A DNA stretch of 64,000 nt from Paramecium tetraurelia (taxonomy: Eukaryota > Ciliophora > Oligohymenophorea > Peniculida > Parameciidae). Positions within the stretch are counted from its first letter, which is position 1; each line of letters opens with the position of its first letter. The stretch spans positions 1 to 64,000 of the forward strand of contig NW_001799089.1 of NCBI RefSeq assembly GCF_000165425.1. The letters are read 5' to 3'. A program made the translations under genes and the position numbers. This document shows, one piece after another, positions 47,274 through 62,947 of the stretch. Below the pieces are notes generated by a model. It saw only the letters and a program-made list of their open reading frames with translations, searched no databases and was not told where the DNA came from.

Positions 47274-50200
47274 TCAATAAACATATTTGATATTGAGGAC
47301 AATGACGTCAAATATCCTTTCATCAATGTCAGTTATGAAGATACGTACTAATTCTTCACTGCCAGGCAAAACTCGGATCTTGAATTAAACAATTTCATTA
47401 GGTCCTGTAGAGATACTAGTATCAATAATCTAATCAGGAATAGTGAGTTATATTTACTTTGACAAATTCACTAGAAGATACGATATTATATTAGGCAGTA
47501 TAATTGACTTAGTTTTTGTAATTGACTTAATGACGAGATTCTCTTCCATCAATGCACCTAAAAAATTAATAAATAAATACCTTAAATCGTATGTAGCACT
47601 TGGGGGTTAAGGTTCAGCATGGACATTCACTAACCAAGAATAAATTAGTTCTTGAGAGTGAATGTCTACTCCATTTAATTTAATTAGATGTTTTCCATCC
47701 TACAGAGCCTAAATATTAATGGGAACTAAATTTATTTTACCAGGTAACATTGTAATTTCAGAATCAAAAGGTTTAACAAAAGTTATCATTTTATTGGATG
47801 AGGTCATTTTGATAATACGAGTAATATCACACGGAAATGTTATTTTAGTGCATACTCTTTAACCCAATGGAACTTCAATGTCTATGGTTGTTAAACTATA
47901 AACTTCTATCTTCCAATTGGCTATTATTTTATGTTGATATTGATCCTAATACAAAAGGATATTGAAGATCTTAACACTTTATGGTTCTCCTATCCTAAGA
48001 TTCAGTCTTATTGAATTGAAATCAGATGACCATTCAATCATGACATCAGGATCAGTGATATGTACATGAGGCTATTGTTGTAAGGGTTAGTTGAATAATC
48101 TAGGTATTATAAGTCTAGTTTAACGATTTTCTCTTTCATAAAACCTAAGCACATGATCTATTGGCTATTAATGAGGCTCAACAATTATACGTAATCCATC
48201 CATCATCTTACCATCTTATTATAATAAAATTGTTATGTGACGAGATTGCATGTATTTTTTAATATATTCAGGAGTCCTCTCATGATCATCAACTCTATAA
48301 TCATATTACCTAAAACTTATAAACTTAAATAACAAAGTAACTTCCTGATTAGGATCTAAAATAAAATAATATTAAGTTTTTCCTTAATTCTCTTTCATTC
48401 TAATTAAATCGTAATTTTCAGGTTCTGGGTATTTATTATTAGAAACCCAATATTTCCATTCAGCTGGATTACCGATTAAGAAGAATTCTTAATACTCTAA
48501 CATTCTACTTTCTGGATCCTCTATATTTACAGTGAATTATTCGGGTTTTGGATGGGTATTTTTAAAGTAAAGAGGAACTATTTCACATTTACCATAAAAT
48601 GAATGGACAACTTTCTCATTCTATAAGAATCCTTACATAATTGTCTTTACTAAAGTTGGTTTTTTAATTTCTTTATATTTTAACACTTCATTTAATGATC
48701 TTTATTAACTCTATTTATTTTTAATCATCTCTTATAAATTTTATTGTTTGATCTTTTTGATTCTGTCTTAAATACTATTTCCATCAAAGGCTTATGCAGG
48801 AACATCTAGTCTATTCACTGGCTTTTCTGATACTAATTTCTTTTTCTATAAACCGTTATATGTGTTTTCCAAAGGGACTGTTTTACTCATATCTTATTAA
48901 CCAATTTTGCCAATATTTTTAATGACAATCTACAATGTCCCTTTAGCTTTCTTCGATTGAGGATCAAAAATTTCAACATCAGCCATTATTTATGCATTTT
49001 GTTTACCTCCTCTCATTATGCCTCTCAATGGTATCCTAACACTACCAAATAAAAATAAACTCTCACTATCCCAAATATCCAAAATTAAGTTTTTATTGAA
49101 TAAATATCTTGCAAAATCCTAATCCAAATTCGCATATCTTTATAAAGATGCTTCAATATTAAACTTACAACTGAAAACCTCATTATTATACAACAATCTT
49201 AACGGATTGCCATTGTCTAAATTATATTTGAAATTTCTTTCATCATTATAGTACTCTAAATTTAAGAATGGTGATTTAAAAGTCTGCAAATCATAGAATA
49301 TAATTCCTATTTAAACTGATTTACAAATAGGATATGGTCCCAAAATTTATTTCATAGACACTGGTTATATTACAATTATTTGGTCCTTCCTTTCATCTTG
49401 CATTTCAAGTGCCATCAATCTGTTTTCTTAATCCATTGATGTTGGATCATCAACCAAAGCAGTAACATCTGTGCGAGTTATTGGCTTCAAAGTGGCTGAA
49501 GGTACAGGATATGCATAAGAATCTATGGGTTTGATAACAGTATTTTAAGGCCTTGCCTCAGCCAAAACTACTGGAGGAGCAGCAGTTCTCTCAACAACCT
49601 TCTAATCTTTAATCAATTTCTCAAGTCCTTCAAATTATCGAGCCTAAGTAAATTACAATAATCTATTTTCTTCTCTTAATTTTTCAATTGCTTATAAGTA
49701 TTCTTATTATTTCTAAGGATCTGAAGTTTACTAAATAGCTAATCTTCTTAATCTTTCATTTTCCTCTTGCAATCTCAATAATTGCTATTCAAAATCTTTC
49801 AACTTTACTTATGTTCTTATGTCTATATCTGATCCTCTTACTTATTCTTACTTATTTTAGTACTATTATTAAACTGGTTAGTTTGAATTCAAATTGGATT
49901 ACTAAGGCAATTATTAATGTCCTTGCTATTGAGGATGTTATTGTTATTACTAGGCTGCTCCCATATATAAATCTTGAATTTAAAATCCACCGCCAGAAAG
50001 ATTAAGACTCCCCTTCAATTTAATAGACTAGTCAGGATTCTAAAAGGTTACAAGAGGTCTCCCATCTAATGCTTTTCCTGGTCCTACAATGAAATCTTCT
50101 TCCACCATCTCGTCAGCTCCAAATTTATTATTAATGTAAATAGGAATCCATCCAAGTGTCAATTACATAGTCTCTTTAGTTACATTTGATACTAGAAACA

Positions 50201-51254
50201 TAGCTTCATATTCTAGTTAAGCTACTAACATGCCCGAATTAACAGTATGATCAGTTGAGCAAACATTGTTTATATCTATTACTCCATGATATGCTAATTA
50301 TTTGTATTGGATTTGTTTCTGATCAACAAATTCATTAACCAGCATTCTTGTTTCTCCAAGAGGCACAAAATTATTTGTTCCTCTAGTATTTATAAATGTC
50401 CAGCCATTATGAAATGCAACGATCAATCTTTTATTTATAATCTAAATATCACCTTTATAGTCCTCTGGAGTTCTGTATTTATAAGTCCTATATTTCTATA
50501 CTTATCTGTATATATCTGCTTCCATAGTATCAGGTATTAGCACTTGTATTTTACTCATGAAAACAACCATACTTCGCGATAATTCAAAATCCCCAGCAAC
50601 AAAGCTCTTTTTAAGTCCTGGTAATTCGTCCCCCAATCCACATAATGCATTTTCTGGTGCCAAATGCATGCTTATTTGAAATTCTTCACTCTGCACGATA
50701 TCACATGTTACAGAGATACCAGAAGATTCAAAGTTCACTTATTACCCTAATAACAGAATTCTTGGACTTCCCTTCCTAAAATTGAGCTTTGTTGACTAGG
50801 TAGTAATGGTTAATGCTGCAAGTTCACACCAACCCAAATGCATGCGTTTCAATACTAAATCTTATTGAGATTCAAATGCCTATATTTCTAGAATTATCAA
50901 TAAAGGCATTTCCTTATTGTTGATAATTCTAGTGTGATAATAGATCGGTATGATTGGATGTTCATAATTTACTCCATCGGGTCCAAATTCCACATTTAGA
51001 CGAGGACTATTGTATGTTCTTCCAAAAAAGCACTTTTCTCCATGTGAGTTTTAAATAAAAAAGTTAGCAGCTACTGAGAATTGTAAATTGAGCACCGGAT
51101 TCTAAGGACGTCTGAGTCCGCCAATTCTAGACACAATCAACTTATAAGCTTTTGAATCTAAGCCCATTTGAATTGGAATTGAAGAGGGTAGACTCTTATG
51201 CATCTTCTGAAATTTAAGAAACTTCTTTATTGAGTTTATGTCTTCGGTTGACAT
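47274..51254 (-). CDS. NPHP4: nephrocystin-4 (NPHP4), ciliary transition-zone protein
   Basis: About 1309 aa with two introns near the 3' end (47558-47580, 47430-47457). NPHP4 is part of the NPHP module of the ciliary transition zone, gating protein entry. Conserved marks in order: FFGRTYNSPR, YYHTRIINNKEMPLLIILEIQ, LGWCELA, KGSPRILLLGQ, PENALCGLGDELPGLK, RLIVAFHNGWTFINTRGTNNF, MLVAQLEYEAMFLVS, LGWIPIYIN, GPGKALDGRPLVTF and, later, MSP/Ig-like segments (EWSSDFNSIRLNLRIGEPQ; GKINLVPINIQALQDGKH). A coiled-coil, Gln-rich linker (residues about 430-530) separates the N- and C-terminal halves. Length is near human NPHP4 (about 1430 aa). More 3n introns could be hidden. Starts 167 bp from the PP2A B'' gene. 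Confidence 0.85.
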
Positions 51255-51421
51255 TAATATTATTGTTTGAAAATAAAAAATATCATACGTAAAATTATAT
51301 TTATACATACTTCTTATCTGTAAATGTAGTTGGTATTGTCTCATGCATATACAAAGAATTGTAATTGTGATAAGTTATACAATTTATTTATTAATTAAGT
51401 TCATCTATAATACTAAATATA

Positions 51422-53145
51422 TCATTATTTTGAATCCTCATTATCCCAGATGTTATCCCCTTCAAATACCTCTCCTTATTCTTAATTCTCCTCTTCCATC
51501 GCTAATCTAACGTATTCTTGATATGCAAATCTATCCCAATCTGTAAAATCTGGATGATCAACTATGTCATTTCTAACTTGAAATGGATCTCTATTCTCAT
51601 AAGCAATTAATTTGTTTAAATTGGTTAAGAAATTGAAAAACACTCCACAAACAGTAAGATTCTATTTGAAATGACTTAATTTAAAGAGGATATCATTTTC
51701 AGGATGCAGAAGATCAACCATCTAACAAACAAAGTCATGGAATAAAATAGGTTCATGATTTAAATAATCCATTCTCTATTTCAATTCCTCATAAAAGTAG
51801 TCCATCTCGAATCCTGTAATAATTCCATTATCATCCAAATCAATCACCTTGAACCAATATTCTATGGATTATATAGTAGTCTTATCTTCTTCACATATTA
51901 TGAAGTAAATGAAATCCTCATAGGACATCTTCTAATCTATTTAACTTCTGAATCTACGAGGAATTTGATCAAATATTCTATCAACAACTTTACGACTTAG
52001 ACCATGACTGGAATAACGAGAGAAGTCTTCCTTGCTGATATGGAAATCGTGATCACCATCTAATTCCCAGAATTTGCAATAAATAACATAGAAATGTTCA
52101 TATGAGAAATATTATCTGATCTAATATAGGAACTTTGAAATAATACTTTATTAATATCATCCTCCTTTCCCAATATATCCAAGATATCGAATAAATTGCT
52201 TGATTTGAAGTCCCGCCATGTTATTCTATTGTTATCCTTTCGACACAAATGATAGAATATTCTATGTATTACTGTGTCTGCATATCGTTCTTAAAATTCC
52301 GGTGTTGCTTACAAAAATTCCAACCCCGGATGATATTCAAGTAAAACTATTTAGGAAAGAGAATGTACTCTTCATGAAAGGTTTGAAATCATCAAATTAA
52401 ATGTAGTCATTCTTAGGTTTTTTGAGAATATGAAAACACCTCTGTTTTGGTTCTTTTTATGCTAATTGCTAATTCCAATACTTGATAAAAGCAGTTTTAC
52501 TAATTTTGTTGCCGGTACCTTCTACTGCTGTCATTAAAATTCTTGTTAAGTATTTGCATAGACCACATAAATTTGTAGTGATCTGCTCAAAATGACTAGC
52601 ATCAATCTGTTCAGCTTTACCAAATATTTCGTTGATAATTTTCTATAATACTATAAATATGTGGACTATACATTCTATTCTTATTGTAATTAAAGATTGA
52701 TCTCTTATGTTGGGAAATAGAATTGGGGAATCAAATCATAATTTTATACCTCCTCAACATGAAGCTTTTTCTGAATTATTTATGATTATGTCAATGATTG
52801 TGATAAATCTTCTGGAATACGCGATTTAGTTTCATGAAATGAGTCTGCACGAGGAGGAGTTGAAGGACCTAAGCTTTTTTTGTTAGGTGAGCTTAAGAGA
52901 GCACTTTGTGACATCCCAGACATTGTCATCTTATTTGTGAAAAAAGCATTAGGTTGAGTAATAAGATTATTTTACTTTCCTTCCCGCACATCCTTTATCA
53001 GTTGATGTACTAACTTTTAATTTTAAGGTAAAGTTAGCCATTTAATAAAGAGATCATCAACTCGATTTTTGGCCAATTAATATCTAATATTTTGTGTAAG
53101 TGGGAAACCTGCTCCAACTCCTTCAGAATACGATTTCTAAAGCAT
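51422..53145 (-). CDS. PPP2R3: PP2A regulatory subunit B'' (PPP2R3 family)
   Basis: 548 aa; introns 52643-52671 (29 nt), 52347-52368 (22 nt), 52121-52146 (26 nt). B'' subunits target and regulate PP2A and bind Ca2+. Signature order: [14 protein letters not shown], the IPxFYFP motif ([12 protein letters not shown]), [22 protein letters not shown], a degenerate first EF-hand ([13 protein letters not shown]), [30 protein letters not shown] (second EF-hand [16 protein letters not shown]), YEDFIYFI, and [20 protein letters not shown] with PEND. The start at 53145 gives [18 protein letters not shown] before the LFxKW motif; a shorter form could start at 52929. Starts only 28 bp from SDHA on the other strand. 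Confidence 0.9.
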
Positions 53146-53173
53146 AAAATAATTAAAATATCTTTTTAATTCG
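53146..53173. promoter_or_regulatory. 28-bp space between divergent start codons
   Basis: Lies between PP2A B'' (start 53145, minus) and SDHA (start 53174, plus). Contains only A/T-rich sequence; a shared promoter is inferred from position. Confidence 0.4.
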
Positions 53174-55246
<2,073 letters not shown>

Positions 55247-55879
55247 TAATATAAATAAAAATATATATAATCATTTAAAACTCCATTCAAATATCTGTGT
55301 AATTTTAAAGTAATTTAAGTATTATTTATTAACTTAATTTATGCTGAATTGTTTAATATATTATCACACATTGTTTATATTCATTTTAGCATTCTTAATT
55401 TTATATAGATGATCTTCATTCTTCTCAAACCTAATTGAACTAATTTTGTAATTTTCTTTAATATCTAATTTTATATAATACCATCATAATTACTCCAATG
55501 CAAGATTTTTATTCTAAACTTTTATCTTTAATTTTCTAACTTAAATTGGAAAGAACTCTCTTTACAAATACTTTTTAACCTTGATAATCTAATATAAACA
55601 TTTATAACTATAGTTTTCCTTGATTAAAATAATTTCTCTAGTTAATCAACACATAAAGTTAGATTATTAAGTTTAAATAAATAAGAGAGGATGAAAATAA
55701 AGTCAAATCATTTTTGAAACTATCTATTGAATTTAGACAATAATTTGAAACACTCAAAATATCTCTAGGCTAATTTGAATTAGGTAACATAAAGTTCTCG
55801 ATGAAATCATAAGAAGAGTCATATGCATAGAAAAATATGAATAAACTTTTATAATTTTAGTTAATTATTATAATCACAA
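55247..55879. other. AT-rich spacer
   Basis: About 630 nt; contains no recognised frame or RNA gene. Confidence 0.45.
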
Positions 55880-56636
55880 ATGAAATTTAATGAACGTTTT
55901 TAGTTCTAATCAAAGTAGGAGGAAATTAATTTAGATAAGGAAGCTTCTGATATTGCTCAAAGAATCATGGAAAAGGTTCGATAAAGATCAAAAGCAAAGT
56001 CTGATCAAAGGGAGTTGGCTTCTTATTATTAAAGAGCAAGTGATTATAAGTCAGGACAATTGTTTCAAGACAATTAATTGGAAATTAGAAGACAATCTGA
56101 GAAGGTTACAAAAGGAACAAATGAATAAATGGGAAGGAAACTAGAAATTTTTGTTCCTGAGTTTAAAATCAGCAAGGACAACAGGGCCCAAGAGATGACT
56201 CGTTTAGAGAACCAATTAAGAATGGAATACTTAAAAACCCCTATAAAAAATCAGCTTCAACCTAATGGATAAGGATTTAAGGATGCACATTAAAAGACAG
56301 TTAAATTAAATAATTAAGAAACTATGGGTTTTTAGGAACAGAAGATTGTGAAGTAGTTCTAAATAATGTATAAATTTCTCTGTATGTAGTAATGATCAAA
56401 CTAAACCATCAAATGGTCAAATGGACTAACTGAGCAGTAAAAGATTTTCATCTCCCAAGCGTAACCACCTTAAACTAGATAGTAATTAACAGACTAAATC
56501 TTCCTTGTATTTGAAAACTACTTAATTATAAACACCTGCTTCAGTCTAAATCTAATAATCAGACATAGTTACCCAATTATTAGGGAGCTAAAAGAAGTAA
56601 AGCAGAAATTATCTTGAATAAATCACTAAACGATGA
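55880..56636 (+). CDS. 244-aa uncharacterised Gln/Lys/Ser-rich protein
   Basis: One 22-nt intron (56368-56389) brings the frame past an in-frame TGA and joins KQFQII to NDQTKPSNGQ. Starts MKFNERFQFQSKQEEINLDKEASDIA, then LASYYQRASDYKSGQLFQDNQ and VPEFKISKDNRAQEMTRLENQLRMEYLK, with a long amphipathic helix and no membrane segment. The C-terminus is Ser/Gln-rich. No family recognised. A competing frame in the same exon (55953-56144) is a shadow. Confidence 0.55.
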
Positions 56637-56887
56637 AAAGCTAAACTTTTTGATTTTAAACTATGTTAATTTTACTTTATTAATAAATAAAACAAAATAA
56701 AACTTATTTATAAATAAACTTTATTCTTGTAAAATTTTTTCAGAAATTTAAAAACCCAACTTGATAAAAGAGAATTCGAAATTTTATTATTTTTAACTCT
56801 TAGAATTAATCAATCATTTCTCTAATAGTTTTATAATATCATTGAATTATTATAAGGCAATTATATATTTTATTATAATAGAACAGA

Positions 56888-59437
56888 ATGAACAAATTTA
56901 ATTTTGTCCGTAATAACTATTCAATTGAATTCACATTCTTTGAGCATTTACAATAGGTCTGTTATTTGGTATTTATAAAAGGTCAGTCTTGAGTTTGATA
57001 TGCAACATATCATGATTATGGAACTCACAGTATATATTATTATTTACTTTCAAATATAGAATGATTATATAGTAATGAAAAGATGATATAAGCTATCCAA
57101 AGGGAATTTTAAGAATTGTATTTTTTTGTTCAGAGTTCTTAATAAAAGTTATCGATATGGTTTTAATTTTCAGATTTGCATTTGTGCTTTTCAATCTTAT
57201 TATAAAATTATTATTGTTATTTTCAGGCAATTCAATTTATATAATGAACCCTTTGCTTTGAAATTTCATTTATGTTGCTTTTATTATTTAATTTATAAAT
57301 GATAAAAAACTTGAGTTTAGCTTTTAATTCTATAGAAATGGAATATGCCTATCGAGAGTGGTCATTTAATAATAACCATTATCGCTTTTAAATATTTTTC
57401 AGTTTTATAGGAGGATATTTAATTGTGATGATCATTAAATTTAACAGCGCAAATACATTGCTTCCCTTGATTATATCATGCATAAGCTTGTGTCTAGAAC
57501 TAACACTTCTTTTCTTCATTAGAAAGTATAAAGAAAAAGTCGAGATAATAATGACATTGAATCAAATACTATTATCTGTAATTTGCGAGTTTTATCGGAT
57601 TTTTGCTTAGAAATCAAACCTATGGTATTTAGGTTATAGCCTTGCTTGCATGAAACTAAGTAAGCATTTTTGTTATGTTATTTTAGTAATTTATGCTCGA
57701 GGCAATAAATTTATTGTATAAACAGGTTTGTAAGTGATTTGTCAATGCTGCTCATTTATTTTTATGGAAGATGAAGATGTCTACTTTATAGTGAGTCATA
57801 ATCTGTTAACTTTTCTATTGGTCATATTTAGATATTAACTTGAATTAATAAATCGAAAATATTTTATTGCCAGTCAATCCTAATGTTAGTATGAAAATTT
57901 GATCTAAGATCTACTCCCTTCCTGGGTTGTCATTGTGAAATATGATAAGATGCAAGGGTAATTGTGTATTGACAAAATAAATCGAAATATGCAAGACAAA
58001 TTTGACATTAAAAACGATAAATGTTTTAGGGAGTTCTTAAGAAATTTAAAAGTGTTACCACACGAGTTCGAAAGGCAGAACGTTTAATTTATTAAACTAG
58101 AGCATACTCTCATCCGAAAACTGTAAACGAATAGAGAAGATTAAACAGTTGAAAGGTATCACGCCTTTATGGATAAGAAGGATAGTAAAACGAAATAACA
58201 GAAATTTAAGATTACATAGGTTTTTTTTAAAACCTTTGAACCCTCAATCATACTACTTTTTGAAGAAATAAAGGAGGACAAATATGATCAACTATTGTAT
58301 TAAGTTTAATAGAGAGATTATACATCTTGTACTAATGCACGAATATCACTTGGGAATTTAAAAAAATAAATTTAATTATTAAAATATTTAAAATCTCTAA
58401 TTCCACAATGGTTTAACGGGAAACAATCATAATTTATAAATTCACTTACATCTAGCATCATGGATTAAATTCAAAATGGTTATATTATGTTTAATTTGAA
58501 TTTTGATGTTTTAAATCTCTTTAAAATATCTCATAGACAACTTAAATTTGAAATAAATTAAATTTAACCCTCAATTTTGATGGAATAATTATGCGAAGAT
58601 TTACAGTTATCCAGGAAGCTGATTAATAAGTATGTAGTTTCAGCAGAATTTACTGAAATTATTAAAACTGATAAGGCTAAATTGATTTCTATCATTATTA
58701 ATCTAGTTGAGTTTTGTAAGATTTTACTTTCGATAATACACGGAGATGATAAAATCTTATCTTAGGCTGTGCCTTTAGGATCTTAAATTTAAATTCATCT
58801 TAAATAAACGAAACAATAGAAGAATTGCATAAAAATTAGTTTAACGCATCCTAAGTTGTTTATCTCACCTTTCGTTAGGGATTTATTCGCAAATATAGAA
58901 ACATCTATCGATCATAAAAAGAGAAATTGGAGTTCGAGAAACTATTTTGAAATGATTAATTAACTTAATTCTACTTTTTAATAAATCTATGAATATTACA
59001 AAAAAGACCATAAATCTACAGATTTAATAGATGATGATTTTCATTACTTATTTTAGAACTAAAAATCGAATTTGAATATAAGTGAGGAATCAAGAGGATT
59101 TACTCACTAAAATAATGTTCAACCTTAATTTTAATTCAATGTTTTAGGTTATCCTATGTCTCAATATTTGATTAGTTAGTTGGGACCATGGAATAAAATA
59201 AGGTTTAAGAATAGATATTAGAATTTCATATAAACTCCTTCTTAAAAGAGTATAAATACCCAAAACACAAAATTGTAATTTCTTCTTTACTAAGACTTAA
59301 ATGATTTTATATAGGAGTTAAATTAATTAGAAAAACCAATTCTTGAAATTTATCAAAAAAAGAAATTAAGTAATCATGATATCAGCTAAAAATTTTATTA
59401 TGCTTAGTTGGCATCTTCTCCAAGAAAATTTGGGTGA
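56888..59437 (+). CDS. membrane receptor with a degenerate histidine-kinase-like domain
   Basis: Exons from about 57300 to TGA 59435-59437 are clear; the N-terminal exon layout (introns near 56954, 57070-57100) is uncertain. Several hydrophobic helices (GNSIYIMNPLL region, TLLPLIISCISLCLELTLLFF) precede a juxtamembrane RKYKEKVEIIMTLN, then a PAS-like region (NLIQDLLPSWVVIVKYDK, CFREFLRNLKVLPHEFERQN), and a histidine-kinase dimerisation/ATPase-like domain: DRVQ-free H-box region IMDQIQNGYIMFNLNFDVLN, and KTDKAKLISIIINLVEFCKIL, which aligns with the HK TDxxRLxQILxNLxxNAxKF box. The N-box second Asn is Phe (NLVEFC), no H-box His is seen, and the G2 box reads LGYPMSQYLISQLG. Ciliate hybrid sensor kinases are many; this one is probably catalytically dead. 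Confidence 0.65.
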
Positions 59438-59504
59438 TAATTTCATTCTTTATCAATCTGGTTATTAAAATTTAATTTAAATAATATAAATAAAACAATT
59501 TTCT

Positions 59505-60155
59505 TCAATCAGAATCATTTGACTAAGAACTAATCTTATTCATTCCTAATTTTTTAAAGCAATTTAATCTAGGTAAATTTGAGATACTAAATTGCGGTCT
59601 AATGTTAAGTTTCTGTAATAATTCAGAATAAAGAAGGATTATTTTTTCAGCTAGATTCTAATTGTTACTGCAGATTTTTTATTGTGCTTATTTATCTTAA
59701 GATATTAATTTATGAGTTTTCTTTTTTATTATAGAATTCTCTGGATGTATATATTAACATCTAGATCCATAATTACACCAACCATCGTTCATAAAATTTT
59801 TACATGGCCTTGTCTTGTAGTTTTAATGAAGATGCGCCTTAGGCAAAAGTTCAGAACATCCATGGGCATATGAGCACTTTATCATTAATTTAATATAATA
59901 CTTCTTTCCCAAATTTGCAAGATCCTTTAAGCGTAAAATTCTTGCATAATTCTGTCTTTTTCTTTTTTGTGTATTCCTCAATAAACTTATATTTTTCAAC
60001 AGATGTAGAAAACCTTCTACTTTTAGGCTTGACTCTAAATATTATGTTTCATCATACCCTATTTCGAATTCTTCTTCATTTGTATTAATAAAATCTGATA
60101 AAATTGTTGTAAACTGCCAATCTTCTTGCTATTTTATAATAGAATTTTATATCAT
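59505..60155 (-). CDS. tandem CCCH (TTP/ZFP36-type) zinc-finger protein
   Basis: 200 aa; introns 60035-60057 (23 nt) and 59877-59901 (25 nt). Two C-x8-C-x5-C-x3-H fingers at residues about 78-140: KTELCKNFTLKGSCKFGKEC...H and YKTRPCKNFMNDGWCNYGSRC...H, each with the (R/K)YKTExC lead-in of the tristetraprolin family; the linker is 19 residues, near TTP's 18. TTP-type proteins bind AU-rich mRNA 3' ends and recruit decay machinery. The N-terminus is Glu-rich and the C-terminal 60 residues are Lys/Gln-rich. RNA target unknown. It ends 67 bp from the stop of the histidine-kinase-like gene. Confidence 0.92.
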
Positions 60156-60699
60156 TATTATATGTACAAATATTATGGAAGAAAATCGCTAAATTATGTT
60201 TTCAAATTCTATTAGAATAATCTAATCAAAAAGAAGGACTCAAGAATTACACTAAATCTTTTTAAATCAACTTGCCCAAAAGACAAATAATTACCCGTGT
60301 GTAAGACTACTTATAAACATCAAAATCTATAATTTAGTGTAGGGGATATTCTGAAAATAATATAGAGATCATCATCAAGGATTCTTAAACTATTTATTAA
60401 TATTGAAGATTCAAATTTATAGATAATTAAACTTTCATACAGAAAAATTGATAATTATCAACTAATTTAAATGCAATACATAAAAAAAGAGCAAAAATTT
60501 TAGATAAATGAGAATTTAATAATGTAAAAATGTACACATATATCTTTACATTATTTATGATTTCAAATTACTTGAACACATATAAACTTTATCCATAAAA
60601 TAAATTATATATTTTATAAATTGTAAGGGTCTATTAAATAAGTAGATTATATTTTCTTAGAGAAATATAAATTCTATTATAATTTCATTGATTTTATAT
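60156..60699. other. AT-rich spacer
   Basis: About 540 nt between the CCCH gene's start and the 3' end of the giant minus-strand gene; no frame recognised. Confidence 0.45.
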
Positions 60700-62882
60700 T
60701 CATTATTATAATTGTGGTATCAATTCATAAGGTGTTTGCAAGCATTCTTCAGAGCCAGATATGTTTGATACATTATCTAAATATATAAATATATATTACC
60801 TTCATTCTAATCTGATTATGTAAATCTAATTTCAAAGTTTTCAGGTACAATATAGGAAAATACTTTGAATCCGTTTAAACCTTCTGTTATTACTGGGTAT
60901 TCTCCACATAAATTTATTCTTCTTCCCTTAAAATAGCACTGATCGAACACTTATAAGCAACTGTCATCCTCCTGCTATTCAAAGTCAACATTCTTTTAGA
61001 TCATTCTATGATTCGATGATTTCGATCCCTCTTTTGCATTAAAATGCCTTTCATTAACATAATTGTGACCATGATGGATGGTCTAATTATAAGGACCATA
61101 AAAATATGGATAGTTAATATTCTTATTGTGTAAATAATAGCCAGGATCGTCTTCTATTATTTTTTCATATGGGTCGTAGTAATATGGGTTTATGTCATCA
61201 TAACCATAACAATTATAATAACCAACTTAATCTCTATATCTCTAAACATGATGTTTTGAATGCTATTACTACTGCTATCTAAGATATATTTCTCTTAATT
61301 GATATTCTGGATCCTAATATTTTCCTCTATATAAATTTGAGTACCTCCTATACCCTGAATTTGGAGGATAATTTTATCGAACCATCCAAGGAACACAACT
61401 TGTAGTAGAAGTTTATCTACTATATGGATTAAGTCTTAGATACGGATTACCATTATAAAATGGATTTGAATTAACAACTTAGCGATGTCTATAAGGATAA
61501 CCACTAAAAGGATTTTCAAGATTTGAATATCTGTTCTATTTATTCATACAACGATATCTCCAAATTAAATCTTCATCAAACAATTCATCCCCAGGGTATC
61601 TACCTGGATAATTATAAGGGTAATGTAACTTTTTATTCTTTCTATGATGATAATAAGGATGATTTCTTATATATCTTCCATTTCCATCATACAATTCATC
61701 ATCCTCTTCCTCTTCTTCCTCTTTATTTCCATTTCCTTTGCTTTTACCCTTCTTTTTTGTTTTGTCCTTTGAATTAAACCCTCTCCATTAATCATCTTCA
61801 TCCATCTCTTCTCCTTTCTCATCTTCATTTTATTTTTCTTCTGCATTCTCTTTTTCTTCATTATTTTCTTAATCTTGAGCTTATTCGTCTTCATTTTCTT
61901 TCTCTTCGTTTTGTTCTTATTCTTAATTCTCCTAATCTTCATTTTCTTATTCTTAATTCTCTTGATCTTAATTTTCTTATTCTTGTTCTTGGTCTTGTTC
62001 TTTATCTTAACTTTCATCTTCTTCTTTTGGTTTTGCTTATGATTTTGCCTTAGATTTAGGTTATTCTTTATTTTATTAATTGTCTTTTTCTTTTTTCTTC
62101 TCTTTTTCCTTAGCCGATTATTAAGGTTTTTCTTAAGATTTACTTTTCGACGTCCCTTTATTTTTGTCTTAACTTTTATTTTATGCCTTATTCTAAGTGT
62201 TATTTTAGGATTTATTCTTTTTTTACGATTCTTAGTCATCTTATTATTGTGATTCATTTGCCTGATCTTCTCCTTCTCCTTCTTCAGTATTTTTATTTTT
62301 ATTGGTTTTTTATTGTTTTTATTAACTATTTTTTTGAGCTTTTTAATCATCTTCTTCTCCTTCCTTCTAAGATTTCTCTTCGTCTTCACTAAGATTTACT
62401 TCCTTTTATTTTGCATTGACAAAATTATATTCAATTGTAATTCTGTCTGCAATAATAGGGATAGTAGAATCATCTAATTAATAGTTTTGTTTTTTTCCTC
62501 TTAAATTTTATTTCTAACCTTAATAACTCTATCCATTTAAATTTTACTTTATATTATCGTAATCCCTCTCTTCTCTGGATATGTGATGAGAATGATGATG
62601 AAAATGTTGTATTTAAGGTGCTCTATGATGATGACTTAAATGTCTTCTAACATGATAATCATAGTCACTATCATAGTCGCTATCATAATCGCTGTACAAT
62701 TATGAATACACATCATAGTCATAATAGTCATCAGGCTCTTGATATTACTTTTTATGACTTTAATAAAACTTATTTTCATTTTTTATATTTCCAAGTTTTT
62801 AATTTTACTCTTTAGCCTCTTCATGTGAATTAGAGCCTTATTGGTTATCTTATTATTGTTATTATTGTTATTATTGTTATTA

Positions 62883-62947
<65 letters not shown>

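Noticed and set aside
55953..56144. 63-aa plus-strand ORF
   Set aside because: Another frame of the 244-aa gene, which continues in the adjacent frame with an intron.
61667..62389. 240-aa Lys/Asn-rich minus-strand ORF
   Set aside because: A shadow of the acidic polyQ protein: the frame that lacks TGA from 60700 to 63866 is different and gives Glu/Gln-rich sequence.
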